DNA from: Botryotinia globosa
Lineage: Eukaryota; Ascomycota; Leotiomycetes; Helotiales; Sclerotiniaceae
Direction of reading: 5' to 3'
DNA length: 64,000 bases
Assembly (NCBI GenBank): GCA_014898425.1
Contig: RCSZ01000007.1
Location: forward strand, 682,001 to 746,000
The notes below the pieces were generated by a model, which saw only the letters and a list, made by a program, of their open reading frames with translations, was not told the DNA's origin and did not search any database. The first letter of the stretch is position 1; each line of letters starts with the position of its first letter. A program made the position numbers and the translations under genes. Below, one piece after another: positions 46,259-58,483 of the stretch.

Positions 46259-48370
46259 ATGACGACCATCAATAAACAATACAACGTCTACTCTATTGCG
46301 CACCACGGCTCTGAAAGTAGCATGCACGACGAGCAATTTGAATTTGCACAGATCAAAAACCTCTCGAAGACTACTCTTGAGGGGTCGGCTACCAATTTTA
46401 AGCCAGAAGAAACGCTTTCTATGGAAAAAATCCGCACATGGGCGTCTGGCAAGACAATGAACATAACTAAAGACAATAATCACAGCAGACTCTATAAGAC
46501 TATCGTCAATCCATACGAGATCCGTGTGCTTGAAATTAAGCCGGGGCGCGATAATGAAAAGCTGCGCGGTTCTTTGCATCATTGCTCAGTCGAGTTTGAG
46601 TACGAGACCGCTGTGGACCAGTTTGAAGTTCACAGGACGGCATTCACCACGCATGCGCTTTCTTTGGAGAATCCAACAACCCCAATTTGGTACACAGCAC
46701 TAAGCTATACCTGGGGCTCATCTAGTATGGATGGAAGTATTGAATGTGATGGTCACGAGAAAGCGATCACAACTTCCCTCGAGATAGCGCTGCGAAACAT
46801 GCGGAAGGAAGATTATCCAATCGTCATGTGGATTGACCAGATTTGTATAAATCAAGAAGATAATAAAGAAAAGGAAATGCAGATTCCGTTGATGGCGAGA
46901 ATTTATAAGCATGCATTTAACACGGTGATCTGGCTAGGGCGAGCCGAGCCTGCTTCCGACTCTGCAATACAGCTCCTCAAAGATATTAATGTCAAATTGC
47001 TATTTATACAATTGAAAATTGATCCCGAAAGTCTCGATAGAATGCAACTACCAAGATCCGACTCGAAGACCTGGCATGCTCTTTGGAGATTTCTTTCGCA
47101 CCCATGGTTTACGCGGCTCTGGATTATTCAGGAGGTCATGCTCTCCAACAGCCCATGGATCATGTCTGGCGAGGAGCTACTTATGTGGGACGAATTCTCA
47201 AGAGCTGTGAACCATCTGTCGACGTGTGGGATACTTCAATGGCTACAGCTTAAATTTGCTAACGTTGAGGACTCAAGTGAAGTGAGTGATATCAGCCAAA
47301 CTGTCCTGGGGCTGGCTAGTCAACGCGAACATTATCGTAGCGCTGGTCATGGGACACAAATCTTTGATAATCTTGTAAGCACTCGAGGTGGTCAATGTTA
47401 TGACCCACGAGATAAGATTTATGGGCTTCTTGGAGTATGCAGTGATGCAGACGAGTTTCACGTCAGTTACACGGATTTTACAGCAAACCAACTTTACCAC
47501 GACGTAGCAATCAACTCTTTAACGAAAGACATACGAGTCTTAACTCCAAGCCTTGTTTTCAAATCCATAGACCATGAGTCCCTTGATCTACCCTCCTGGG
47601 TGCCTGACTGGAGAAAGCGTCGACAAACGAATGAACTTGGGACTTACAATGCCTGCGGATCCTTCAAATTCAAATTGAATAAAGTATATATCAAAATCAA
47701 CAATGAATCTAGGAATGAGCTTCAAATACGAGGATTTTCATTTGACTCTCTAACAAGAACGAGCGCAACGATCACACATCCCGACCTCGCTTATCTCAAC
47801 CCACACAACAGAAACAAAAGTCTCTTGGAACTCTGGACTTTCGTCTCGAAACTAAAACATTATCCGACTTCTCACACAGTCTTTCACGCTTTTTGGCAAA
47901 CCCTCGTAGGAAGTAAAATCGACTCTGGAAGATTTCCATGCCCAGATTCCTTCGCTGAAATTATAAGTCTTCTTCTCGATGCCTCCACGGGCCAGTCTCC
48001 ATCGCTGGCAGGCCAAACCTATTCCCTGCGGCAAAAAAGACCCCCCGGAAAGGGCAGGCTCGAACTAGCTAATCTCGCGCAAAGAGTACCAGGACACACG
48101 TTTCGAGAGGTGCGCGAGGCTATGAAATTTGTGCTCAAGAATCGTAGGTGGGGGATCACGAGAAAGGGGTATTTTGGCTTATTCCCTCGTTATGCGGAAG
48201 AGGGTGATATAGTATGTGTGATGGATGGTTGTGTTGTCCCATATCTGCTAAGACAGGTTGATGGTGAGGGTAGGTACAGATTGGTGGGTGAATGCTATGT
48301 TTTTGGGATAATGGACGGGGAGGCGGTCGGGGGAGAGGGATTTGCTTTTGAGGAAATTATTTTGGTTTAG
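46259..48370 (+). CDS. HET-domain heterokaryon-incompatibility protein
   Basis: A single exon of 703 codons starts at the ATG at 46259. The HET domain spans roughly residues 140-300 and shows all three conserved blocks: WYTALSYTWGSS (about 143), IVMWIDQICINQEDNKEKEM followed by QIPLMARIYKHA and VIWLGRA, and LSHPWFTRLWIIQEVMLS. A typical downstream block, RGGQCYDPRDKIYGLLGVCS, follows, and then a less conserved C-terminus ending in EGFAFEEIILV. HET proteins control self/non-self recognition, and some trigger cell death when incompatible hyphae fuse. The partner and allelic status cannot be read from sequence. The gene is divergent from the Argonaute cluster; its start is about 340 bp from the Argonaute relic. 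No frameshift was seen. Confidence 0.93.
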   Translation: MTTINKQYNVYSIAHHGSESSMHDEQFEFAQIKNLSKTTLEGSATNFKPEETLSMEKIRTWASGKTMNITKDNNHSRLYKTIVNPYEIRVLEIKPGRDNEKLRGSLHHCSVEFEYETAVDQFEVHRTAFTTHALSLENPTTPIWYTALSYTWGSSSMDGSIECDGHEKAITTSLEIALRNMRKEDYPIVMWIDQICINQEDNKEKEMQIPLMARIYKHAFNTVIWLGRAEPASDSAIQLLKDINVKLLFIQLKIDPESLDRMQLPRSDSKTWHALWRFLSHPWFTRLWIIQEVMLSNSPWIMSGEELLMWDEFSRAVNHLSTCGILQWLQLKFANVEDSSEVSDISQTVLGLASQREHYRSAGHGTQIFDNLVSTRGGQCYDPRDKIYGLLGVCSDADEFHVSYTDFTANQLYHDVAINSLTKDIRVLTPSLVFKSIDHESLDLPSWVPDWRKRRQTNELGTYNACGSFKFKLNKVYIKINNESRNELQIRGFSFDSLTRTSATITHPDLAYLNPHNRNKSLLELWTFVSKLKHYPTSHTVFHAFWQTLVGSKIDSGRFPCPDSFAEIISLLLDASTGQSPSLAGQTYSLRQKRPPGKGRLELANLAQRVPGHTFREVREAMKFVLKNRRWGITRKGYFGLFPRYAEEGDIVCVMDGCVVPYLLRQVDGEGRYRLVGECYVFGIMDGEAVGGEGFAFEEIILV

Positions 48371-48789
48371 ATCTGAGATCGAGATGGTTATAGTCTTAGA
48401 ATCGATATTTTACTCGATCTTCTCTTACTAGTTTCGTTTCAAAATCAACCCACTTCAAAGTTTTCGGGAATTTGTGTGAAGCCCTATGATTATCTGCAGC
48501 CAGTGATCACAATCTCTAGAGCCTCAACGTCTATGCTCGCTAGAAATTCCAAGATTGAGGGACCATTCAATTTTGATAGGGTAATTTTTAATTCTTGCGA
48601 TCGCATCAAATAGCATCCTTTGAGCAAAAAAAGTTAGAAATGTACATGGACACGTAGCAGTAGTTTGTTGAGCCTATCAACACGGAATCCGCATCCTGAA
48701 TCAAACAATTGTCCCAGAGATGAAAACGCGCTACATCCCTCGCTCGTACGTTATTCCTCTCATCTGCTGCTGCCCAAATAGATAGTATG

Positions 48790-50191
48790 CTAGCCACCGT
48801 TAACATACTGTACACCCGCAAGATCGCAAGGTCCAACAGAGAAAACACTTTCAAAGCTCTCTGTATCTTCCAAATCAAGTCGCTCCTGAGATTCAACGCC
48901 GGATGGGCAGTTAGGTGGTGGATTTGGAATGCCTGATATAGCAGGTCCAACGCTAAGAAAAAAGGAACAGAACGCCGCTTCGTTTGGATCGGGACCTTGA
49001 AATGAGAAAGCGACACAGTCATTTGTTACCCAGCAGTTCCGGCAACAATCAGCCTTTGTTAATTGCCCGGCAAGGTTTTCGATGAATAGTGCTACAGGGA
49101 AAATTAAAGAGTATGGACCGGGGATTGGCATTTGATCACAGTAATCAGGAGCTGTTGGAGTTTCCGTGACAATGATAGTAGTGGTTGTGGTGGAAGTTGT
49201 GGTGGTAGAGATCGTGTTAGTCAGCGTTTGAACATCCGTAATGGTGTTGATGGCCGTTGTAGTGATCTGGTTCGTTTCGAGTTAGCTAACCTCCAAGTAC
49301 AACTTCCCTTTCCACGCATATCAAGCTTTTCGAAGTATAGAGAATTGAAGATATCTTGTGCAGAATGAAAGGCTTACTGTAACAAAGGTGACTGTTTGAA
49401 CTTCAGATATGATCGCAGGTGGTGTGGAAGTTGCGGTGCTAGTTTGTTGTATGGTGGATGTTATGGTAGTGCTGGGAGTTGGCAATGACAAGCAACTGCA
49501 AGCAGAAGATATCTTAGAAGCTGCAAATGTACTCAAATATGGAGGAATTGGTGGCAGGTCTCGAGCATCAAGTTGTGCATCGTTGATTAATGGCTCTGGT
49601 GATCTCTTTAGGATGGGTCCTGTTGTGGTCGATGTTATAGTAATCGTATTAGTCGCCGTGATTGTCTGAGTAGTATCGACTGTAGAGGTTGCAGTGACCA
49701 ATGTGGTACCGAGCTACGATCGGAAGGATATCAGCAGGCAGGCTCTCTGCAATTAAGAAGAGAGAATAATTATGTTGAAGCACAAAACATCTTTCAGTAG
49801 ACGAGACAGGTGAAAGAATGCTATGTCAAGTCTGAGTGGAAGATTACTAACAGATGTCAAAGTTCGAGTCCTGTGAATACTGGTTAGCAAGAGCTTTTGA
49901 CTTGAAAATCAACTGCACTTACTCGGTACCGGTCACCTGAGTGGTTGTTACAGTAGCTGGAGGTAATGTCTGAGTGGTAGTAGTTTGCTTGGTGGTTGTC
50001 GTGCGGATAGTTGAGGTTTGAATCCCAAGATAAGCTGAGCAGAACGCTTCACCGTGATTCAATGTAATGAGGTTGATGATAATAGTTTGAGCTAGGCAGA
50101 CTATATCGCGTTTCTCATCTAGCAGTGGTGATGCCAAACCGATTGAAGCGCCAAGGGCTGCAGTAGCAGCGAGGATGTTGGAGAACTTCAT
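48790..50191 (-). CDS. Secreted Thr-rich cell-surface protein
   Basis: Four exons: 49923-50191, 49852-49870 (only 19 nt), 49378-49713 and 48790-49266. Introns are 52, 138 and 111 bp, giving 366 residues with all junctions in frame. The N-terminus (MKFSNILAATAALGASIGLA) is a signal peptide, followed by DEKRD, a likely Kex2-type processing site. A short Cys-containing segment (IVCLAQTII...GEAFCSAYLG) precedes long Thr-rich stretches of O-glycosylation type. A Cys-rich C-terminal module (PDYCDQMPIPGPYSLIF, then KADCCRNCWVTNDCVAFSFQ) ends in VGPCDLAGVQYVNGG. The CCRNCxxxxDCVAFSF pattern resembles apple/PAN-like extracellular modules. Probably wall-associated or secreted. The exact binding role is unknown. 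Confidence 0.82.
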
Positions 50192-53100
50192 GATATCTTG
50201 ACTCTTGAGTCTTACAATTATTGGGGGCTATCTCAACCAAATATGAAGAAGATGAGAAGTTAAGAGAGTGCTGAGATAAACAATCAGAGGAAGAAGATCA
50301 TTTTATAGACTAACGAGGCAAGTAATATTCGCCGTATCAAGAGGGTATTTACCAGCGGCAATCTCGCCGTCGAAATAAGTGATGTAGATAATATCAGTTT
50401 TCCAAGTGTACTATGCGCCTAGCAACATCGTGGCTTCTGTCAGAATACTCGTTTCGGAAGGACAGCAGCTGTTGGCTTGAAGGCGTAAGGGTCATCTATC
50501 CAACCCAGCTTGAGAAATTCATGTAAATAGCCAATAAGAGCGACGAAAAGGAGTGTTTCAAGCCATGTTATTGTTGGCAGACAAAGCGGCCCGGAAATTT
50601 TCACAGCAAGAAAACTATGCTAAGTAATCACGGCAGTGGTCCCGCACATTACGAGCTTGATAGGCTCGTTTCACAAGGAGTAAAAGCTGTCGGCGTGTCG
50701 TGTCTATCCAAAGACCCGGTGGACTTTTCTGATTAATATCAGCGAGAAAGAAGGCACGCAGTTCAAATTATCACTCTTCCTTGCTATTGGAGCGTATTTT
50801 TTCCTTGCTTCCCTATTTGAGATCCTCTACATTTCAGCAAACATTATTTCCTCCTACTGCATAAGAACTTCAGCCAGACGTGACGAAAACCATCATCGAA
50901 AGCTGAACATGAGAGAAGGAGTAGCAAATTAGTGGTTCCCCAACATCCAAGACACTGCAACTGGCAATGCACCGTGTTAAAAGCCAAGTATAGTCTCTCG
51001 ACTCACGGTTCAATCTAGCTAATACTGCCTTAGCTTATGTACGCAGATCCCGATGAATACAATCAAGCATCAAGCGGTATCGAGACTCTTCGGAAGAATT
51101 CTCATTTGATCTGCAAAAACACAACATGTAAAATGGTTGAGCATGTGGCCGACAACCTTTCGTAGATGCGTCACTGATCTTCCAGCATCATGGAAAGAAA
51201 AATGGCAATGAATCATTTCGGCAATTGAATGTCAGATTTGAGAGTTTGAGGCTTGAAATTGCAGGCTCAAATTTTGAAGCCCATCCAAGAGACAATGCTA
51301 CGTTTTATTTCACATAATACTGAATGTTTCACAGCCCCTCGATTTAATCTATGGTAATATTTCTGTCAACCACGAGTCCAAATGGCTAATTTTAATTATC
51401 ACTATAAATATTACGCCCATTATTCATCGCCAGATGTAACCCCCACGTCGTATTCAATTCTCACAACAACACCAACAAAAATATCTACTCTCATCCTCTG
51501 CGGTATGTGTTAAACGTTTCCTGATATGCTGCAATCATGCGACCAGATTGAGTGCGGCGCAAACCCCTTTTTGAACATACATGACATAACAAATTTGTCC
51601 GATGATATGAAGCTGGGGAAAATATCCATAAACCAGTAAGGTTAGTGGTTGATGGCAGTGAAATCACGGAGATCAATTGATGACACCATGTGACACATCA
51701 AATTGGGTTTAGGTTGTTCTTGACCACGGGCTGAGTGGCTGACTTATAAGTCTCAAGGCTGCTGAATCGGCTCGAGGGTGTTGAATCGTTAAGTCCATTA
51801 AAACAATCGTATTCAATCAGTTGATCAATCGAAATCACAATCTATGTTGCATTACCGATTTGTTTTCTTTACTGTACAACCCTCGGTTGAATATAAAGTT
51901 TATTCTCTGATTGCTGACTGTTTACCACATTGACACAACTTTACAGCCACGATGTTGTAGCCTATCTTTCGGCAACTTCCTAGATGAGATGTTTTGGTAC
52001 ATGATCTGGATCTAACCAAATTTGATGACAAGTTGAGTGAAACTATATGAACATCGCACTCGCTTGCGGAAAGACTTATAGAGACGTTCAATCAATCTTC
52101 CCGTCCTCACTCCGCATTGTCTTAAGGCTACTAGATTAAGCCCACGAAATGTAATTATCTTATGTCAACACTCAGATGGATAGCGGCCTTGGATCATCTG
52201 ATACACTTTTTAGAGATCTTGTTGCGGGAATGGTGCCCAAGCATTGATTGGGCTTTTCCTCTCTCAACCGATGCGCAAGACATGGTAAGACAGACAAGGA
52301 ACAGAAATTTCATGTGGTCTCATTAAAAGGCCAGTAGGATATCTACCAGCTCTTGAGTAATGACAGTTCGATTGCGCGTGTCAAAATTGTCAGATGCTTT
52401 CAAAGTAGACTTGGCTGCGAACCGCTCTTTGCTAACCTGATTAGCGAAGTTAACTAGAAAAGATCTAGCTTTCTTCGGGCCCTTGAGTAGAAATAGACCA
52501 AATATCAAAAAAAATATCTGCAAAACTCTTTACGGCTGTACATGAAGATCACGTAAATCGAAGCGTCAAATTTGATACAGTCACGTGGTAGAGATCCTGT
52601 AACTTCAGAGATTGAATGGTTAACATCAACGCGGTAGAATTTAAGGGAGGAGCTGGTATATTTGAGGGAGCTTCATATCCTCACTCAATTCAATCTAGTC
52701 AGCTTGCACACTCTATGTGCCCGGGAATTTTCAGGCTTGAGACTTAATCCCATCTTGTTTTTCATTTTCGGTAGAAGCGAAACAGGCTTAGTTATGTCAC
52801 AGTGTGGAAGCGCGGAGAATCAGGAAACGGGATATTACTAGCTATACCACAGTACGGATCGTGGAAGTGCGACTAGAGTTCGATAAGTATAAACTTCCAG
52901 AGAAAAGTGGAGTTCAAGTGTGAGCCTACGCTTTCCGGGGTAGAGTGAACTATTGGTACGAGCACAGGCTCTTAGGGATATGTACTTTGATAGTATAGGG
53001 GGAGCTTGAAACAAGAATCGTTAATCGAGCCGGGATCAGTCGTGCCATAGCACTGGAATAAGCTGTACTACAGCATCGGAACTCGGCGTACCACGGCATC

Positions 53101-54880
53101 GGGACTATGAGTACCACAGCATGAGAATAACTGCAAATACTATATCCACAAGGACCGGGCATCAGGAGATAGGAGCTAGAAAGTAATGGGGAACAGCAAC
53201 CATAAATACATTCGATAAACTGTAGTACGTGAAGTGACAAGTTACATTTTTGAAAAACAGGAAAGTTTTACAGCTGGTATACCTTGTATACAGAGAAGAT
53301 AATTTTAACTCGATTCCAACAATTTCGCACCACAGAAAACTGTCCATTGAAGCAAAAAGCAGACCCTCGAAGAAAACGACTGTCTGCGATGACGGAGCCC
53401 GTGGTCAGACCAGGGAAATAATGTTATTGATTCAGAGTTGAGCTGAACTCGATCAATCGTGCACAGCCAAACTCTGCAATAGAGACGGGCTTGCTATCTA
53501 AAGTTTGATAACGGACTGTCAAGATACAGATCCGGTTCCAGGGTGATTGTACAGTAATGAGATTCTCAACCACATCTTCTGAGTTATTCTCTATCGTCCT
53601 GGAGTGCCAAGTGTCAAGATATAAAGTTGATGAATCAACCAACACAATGTTCAAGATCTTGCGAGGTTGTTGTCAGACTAGTTCGAGATCTGTTATTTGA
53701 AGCCTATTGAGTCTCTTTGATGCAAGTAATCTCTCGACTAAAAGTTCTCGGGGCCGCATAGAAGAGTAACCAACTTCTTCATGGATTACATCATGCCAGA
53801 GTCATAAAGAAATACACTTGTTAAAACCTACGGCACCCGGCCGTCAGATCAAGCGACACCACCTTGAAGGTTGATTGAGTTTGACTATCCCTCAAGAGCA
53901 ACATCTGGATCTCACCGATGCGCGATCGCTCTATTACATGGTAATTCCAAAGCTGGCTAGCCAAAGTTTTGGCTAACACAGATACTGTTGCATGCTTTCT
54001 TTTGATATCATCTTGATGCTGTTAAAAGATGTCTATCACACGGAGCCGGCGCGGTATTTCTCTCGATGATGTGTTAAGACGCGTCTGTCTGACGTCGATA
54101 AGGCTCGATAAGAACAAAAGCGGGGTCTTCCAAAGTCATAGCATTCTGGCAGAAGCTTCAAATAGTATAATTCTATATGTCAATGCTTGAATCATGAGAA
54201 ATCGTGTGGGAAGTATGTTGCTGAGCGAAGATAGCCTATAATCTTATTTCAAATCACTTGCTTCAAATATAGGTAACTATAGTTGATTTTTCGTGTTTTG
54301 TAGCATCTTACTCTGTAGTCGTTGGCATTTAGGTGCTTAGGCGTTGAATTAGTGGGGTTACGCCGCATTACAAAATCAGTCTGTACTTGCTGTGATATCT
54401 ACCACTGCGCTGACCGAATGGATCTGCTGCCATGAAAAACGCGTTGTTTTTCGACTTCCATAGAATCTGAATTAAGAATTATTTACAAAAATCATGCAGG
54501 CCATCCTGACAAGTGCTGGGAAGTTGACGGACGTGGTGTTGTCTCCGAACGCGATAGCTAGCATCTATGCGCCATGACTGGAATAATAGCACTGAATCTC
54601 CTCCACAGTCTTTGAATTATATGTCGTATTGATCACGCCCCCACATCCATCTTGATCAAAATGATGAACATGAGCAGGAACCTCTGAGACGCAAGGCCTT
54701 GCCATCCTCATGTGTTGTGGACATTCATTTAGATCATTTTCATGGCGCGGCTACGCCCCCTCAGTACTCTCCATCGATATCAATTACGGTACGTGATAGT
54801 TCCGTCTCCAAGTGACAAAATGGTTGGAGTACAGAAAGAGGAAAGATTCAATGTCTAACCAAGTAAGACAATCCAGACTT
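50192..54880. other. Gene-poor stretch of 4.7 kb
   Basis: No frame here has a recognisable domain. Minus frames at 52323-52523, 52950-53240 and 53424-53654 have fairly balanced composition but no ATG-plus-splice structure that I could assemble. They may be relics. A 23 bp minisatellite at 53045 is listed separately. The first part should contain the promoter of the secreted-protein gene. Confidence 0.45.
53045..53136. repeat. 23 bp minisatellite, four units
   Basis: Four consecutive 23 bp units at 53045, 53068, 53091 and 53114 share the pattern CCACAGCATCGGxACTxxGxGTA. A looser outlying copy (TACCACAGTACGGATCGTGG) lies near 52845. Units differ mostly by single substitutions. The tract is non-coding. 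Confidence 0.75.
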
Positions 54881-56720
54881 TAAGTCGAATACCCCATTTT
54901 TGAGCCACCCCTTTTTCAGATCACCTCAAAAATTTATATTATATGATATTAAAATATTAATTATTCAATAACTATTAGGTATTATAATAAATGTTTGAAG
55001 ATATATTTTTATTATTATTATTAAAATGTTTTATATTAATTTTATGATTTTCTATTTTAATTTGTGTTTTTCTAATGTCTTTAATTTTAGAAAATTTTAA
55101 ATTTGGATTAGTTTTTATTTTGTATTTTTTCTTAGGAATAATTTGCTTCAATTTATATTCCATTTGCTTTATTCGAAGTTCAGATTATATAAATTGATAA
55201 TCCTTAATATCAAATCTCTTAATGATTTTTCTAAAAAGTTGATAATATATATAAATATTTGTTTCTTTGTTTTGAATTATTATATATATATATCTTTTTA
55301 AATCACTAGTCTTTTTAAATATTTTAAAAACTGAAATTATAGATTCTCTATTTTATTGATATATAGAATCATTATCAAAAATTAAATTCTAATTTGTAAT
55401 CTTTTTATTATTATTCTCAAGTAATAATCTGAATATAATAGATTTAATATGATTTATAGACTATAAATCTAAAGCTTTCCATCTAGTTAATATATTATAT
55501 TTTATTAAAATATTTATTTGTATTTTTTGATAGTATATAAAGAAATTGATTTTTTCAATTGATTTAGAATTCAATAAAAAGGCTGATTTATTGAGGTAAT
55601 GCCTATATACTCTTTTGAAAGATAAAAATACAAATAAATCAAGAGGTTGTAGAATATATAATATATATAATAATAAAAATAAGAGATGTATATTATATAT
55701 AAAGCATTCATATATAAATTCAATAGTTTCATGATTTTTGTATCTATTTAATATAAGAAGTTTAAGCTTATTCAATGAGGAAGGAGCTATTTGAGGGATA
55801 AAGATTTTTTTAAATCATTTTAGACCAATATTATTTATAATTCATTTATTTTTTGTAATAATGAACTCTTATCTTATATAGAGTATTAAATCTATTGGAA
55901 ATCATTATTATTGTATTAACTTTCCTTTATAAATAATAAGGAAAATAAAAGTTATATTTATAACTAAAATGTATTCTATAAATGATATCCAAGTTCTAAA
56001 ATCAGATTCTTTTTTTTGAATAAAACAATATTCAAAGCTTTCTAAAATTAATTTATTTAATCCTTAGCCTTTTTGTATACCTACTTTGTTTATATTATAT
56101 CGATTTTCGGATTTAATATAACAAATTAAGGATAGATTCAATTTTGAAAATTATTCTTTAATAATATCAACAATTACATTTTTAATATATATTAAATCAA
56201 TCTTAATTTATCTTTTAATTCTAATCTCTAGATTTCTTTGAAGAAAGTTTTATATCTATTGTTTTCCAAATATAAAATTATTTCCTTTAATACTAAAAAA
56301 GTGCTCTCCAATTTTACAAATTTGATAATATATAGAACTAATATTCAAAAACTCTTAAACTAATATTCAATCTATCAATTGTTTCTTTTATATCAAAACT
56401 ATCTTTTGTATATTTTGTATATCCTTTTGATAAAATAAAATGCTATTTATATAATTTTGAAAAATAACCCTGAAAATCTCAAAATCCAAAACAATTTTTC
56501 AAATTGAATATTTATTTATTATTGTATATAAAGTTATATTAATATTATTTTCTATATATAGTTTAAATATAATATAATTAATAATATACTAAAAATTTAA
56601 ATTAATTAATAAAAATATTATAAAAATATTAAAAAATAAAAAGAAGAGGTGTCTTCTTACAGTGAGCTTTTTTGAGGTGGTCTGAAAAAGGGGTGGCCCG
56701 AAAGTGGGGTATTCGACTTA
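54881..56720 (-). mobile_element. RIP-destroyed Fot1/pogo-type DNA transposon, 1.84 kb
   Basis: Inverted repeats of about 46 bp bound the element. The left end starts AGTCGAATACCCCATTTTTG at 54883. The right end reversed starts AGTCGAATACCCCACTTTCG, ending at 56718. Both are flanked by TA, and both continue into CCACCCCTTTTTCAGA. The interior is extremely AT-rich. On the minus strand 55461-55775 still encodes LDLFVFLSFKRVYRHYL preceded by ILQP, recognisable as the DDE_1 block (HILQPLDLSVFSPLK-like) of pogo/Fot1 transposases, with a HETIEFIYECF segment before it. Size, TA target duplication and termini fit Fot1-like elements. The transposase is riddled with stops and is dead. Confidence 0.88.
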
Positions 56721-57107
56721 TTCACTCACTAGATCATGTCATGCTCGACATGTTGTGTGTGGTCATGGATTCATTAACTTCTAAAAAGAGACACAATGAC
56801 GATGTGAATTCATGGATTCATTAAACAACTCAATCCTCCAGCCAATACTATTTCCGTTCTGATCGCTTATATAGTGAAAATCTACTCGAACCGAAATATA
56901 CCAGCCCTTTTCCATTTTCTGGTTGGCCAACCCGTCAAGTAACAAACGCTACCATCCCATGTCTTTGAGTTTCTAAAATGCCAATGACAAAAAGCGCAAT
57001 AATTCTTTTTAAAACCCTCCTGTGTCTCGTGCGAAAACTCGTGGTTGCTCATGAATTTTCTAATTCATTACAAACCCTTAGAAGGGACACGAGCATATCG
57101 CAAACGC

Positions 57108-58483
57108 TTATCTCTTAGGTGGAGATGTCCCATTCGTTTCCTTGACGACACGCTGGACTACATCGTTCTTTGATTCTATACCAGAGGATATACCAGAGGA
57201 AATAATTTGCGACTTGGAGAGTATCACATAGCTCTTATAGCCTGGTAGCTTCTCCAGTTTTTCTTGTAGTTGAACTGCTAGCTTTTGGTTGTTCTTCACT
57301 TGTGCCTGTCGGATTAGTTGGAATTGCTTGGCGACATCACGGGCCTCTCCAATATTCTTCAATTCCTTGTTGTTTTCTATATCCTCTCCCGCCTCGATGA
57401 GTTCGACTTCCTTATCTTGGTATCTCTTATCCTGTTTGAGAAAATCCTTTTCTAGGTCCTGCTCGTTCCTGTCTGTAATTTTCTTGATTAACTTTGTGCT
57501 ATGATCGATACAGGACTGCTTACCCATTCTAAAATCCCCTTCGTTTGCAACCCTAGTGATGGGCACTGTTGCCATCAGGTTTGGAACGCCAAGCAAATTA
57601 TCCTTCAGTATGGATCGAGCTCCAATGATAAGGTCGCATTGGGAATGGGGCGAGATTAGAAACCTCATGCTATGAAAAACCCTGGTACTCTTGCTGTGAT
57701 ACCAGGTCAAATAGATGGCTCCTTCCGGCACCTGAGACAAAGCAAGTTAGTCCACTTCCATCCAGACACTTTCCCTTTACGATATTAGAACAAGAATAAG
57801 TGTTCGGTACTCACAAGTTTGTCGCCTGTTATACCAAAGCCGCCCTCTCTTTCATCTGCTGTCAAAGGAACAAAGTTTGCTTCTGAATACTCTAGAACGT
57901 TCTGAACAAAATCCCTCGACACTATGTTTCCTTGCATATTACCGGTATCGATGGTACACTTCGCATGTTTGGGTACTGGCTTTTTATCCGAATCTTTGCG
58001 CGTTGATAGAACGGACACGGAAAGAACCCATGGAGAGCTCTCCATCTACCAGAATCCGTTAGCAAGCCTCCAATGAGGAAGAATAGACCTTAATTACATT
58101 GAATGGCTCGGCCTCGGCAGGCTTTGAAGATTTTCTGTTCTTCGTCATCATTGGAATTGGGAGACAGAACAAGATGCGAATAAACACGACCAGACGATCT
58201 AAGCAGGTGTTTTTTGTCTGGATGATGCTGTCGGAATCCTCCAATTCTGGATATGCAGCGATCTGAGCATTTTCCTCAACATATGTAATTCTGGACAGGC
58301 TGGATCTCGCAGATTGTTCAGAGCCAGCGTCCGAAACAGATCGGCCACGCTTTGAATTTGAAGCTTTCGATTCGATGGGAAGGGAGAGAAAACCATTGGG
58401 AGAGACGTTCTTAGGATAATCTGTGAAAGTCAGCGCCAGAAAGACTTTGTATATCACTTCGCATGATGCGTACCACCTGCCAT
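57108..58483 (-). CDS. Retropepsin-like domain protein with coiled-coil C-terminus
   Basis: Four exons: 58477-58483 (7 nt), 58089-58420, 57815-58045 and 57108-57731, encoding 397 residues. Intron 1 (GTGGTA...CTGACTTTCACAG) splits codon 3, so the protein starts MADYPKNVSPNGF. Intron 2's donor is ambiguous (58088 or 58097). A Ser-rich region and a hydrophobic stretch (LVVFIRILFCLPIPMM) precede a retropepsin-like fold: CTIDTGNMQGNIVSRDFV with the DTG active-site triad, and MRFLISPHSQCDLIIGARSI as the second half. The C-terminal ~120 residues are Lys/Glu/Gln-rich and probably coiled coil. Such proteins occur in many fungal genomes and may be domesticated retroelement protease folds or Ddi1-like proteins. 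Whether it cleaves peptides is unknown. Confidence 0.75.
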
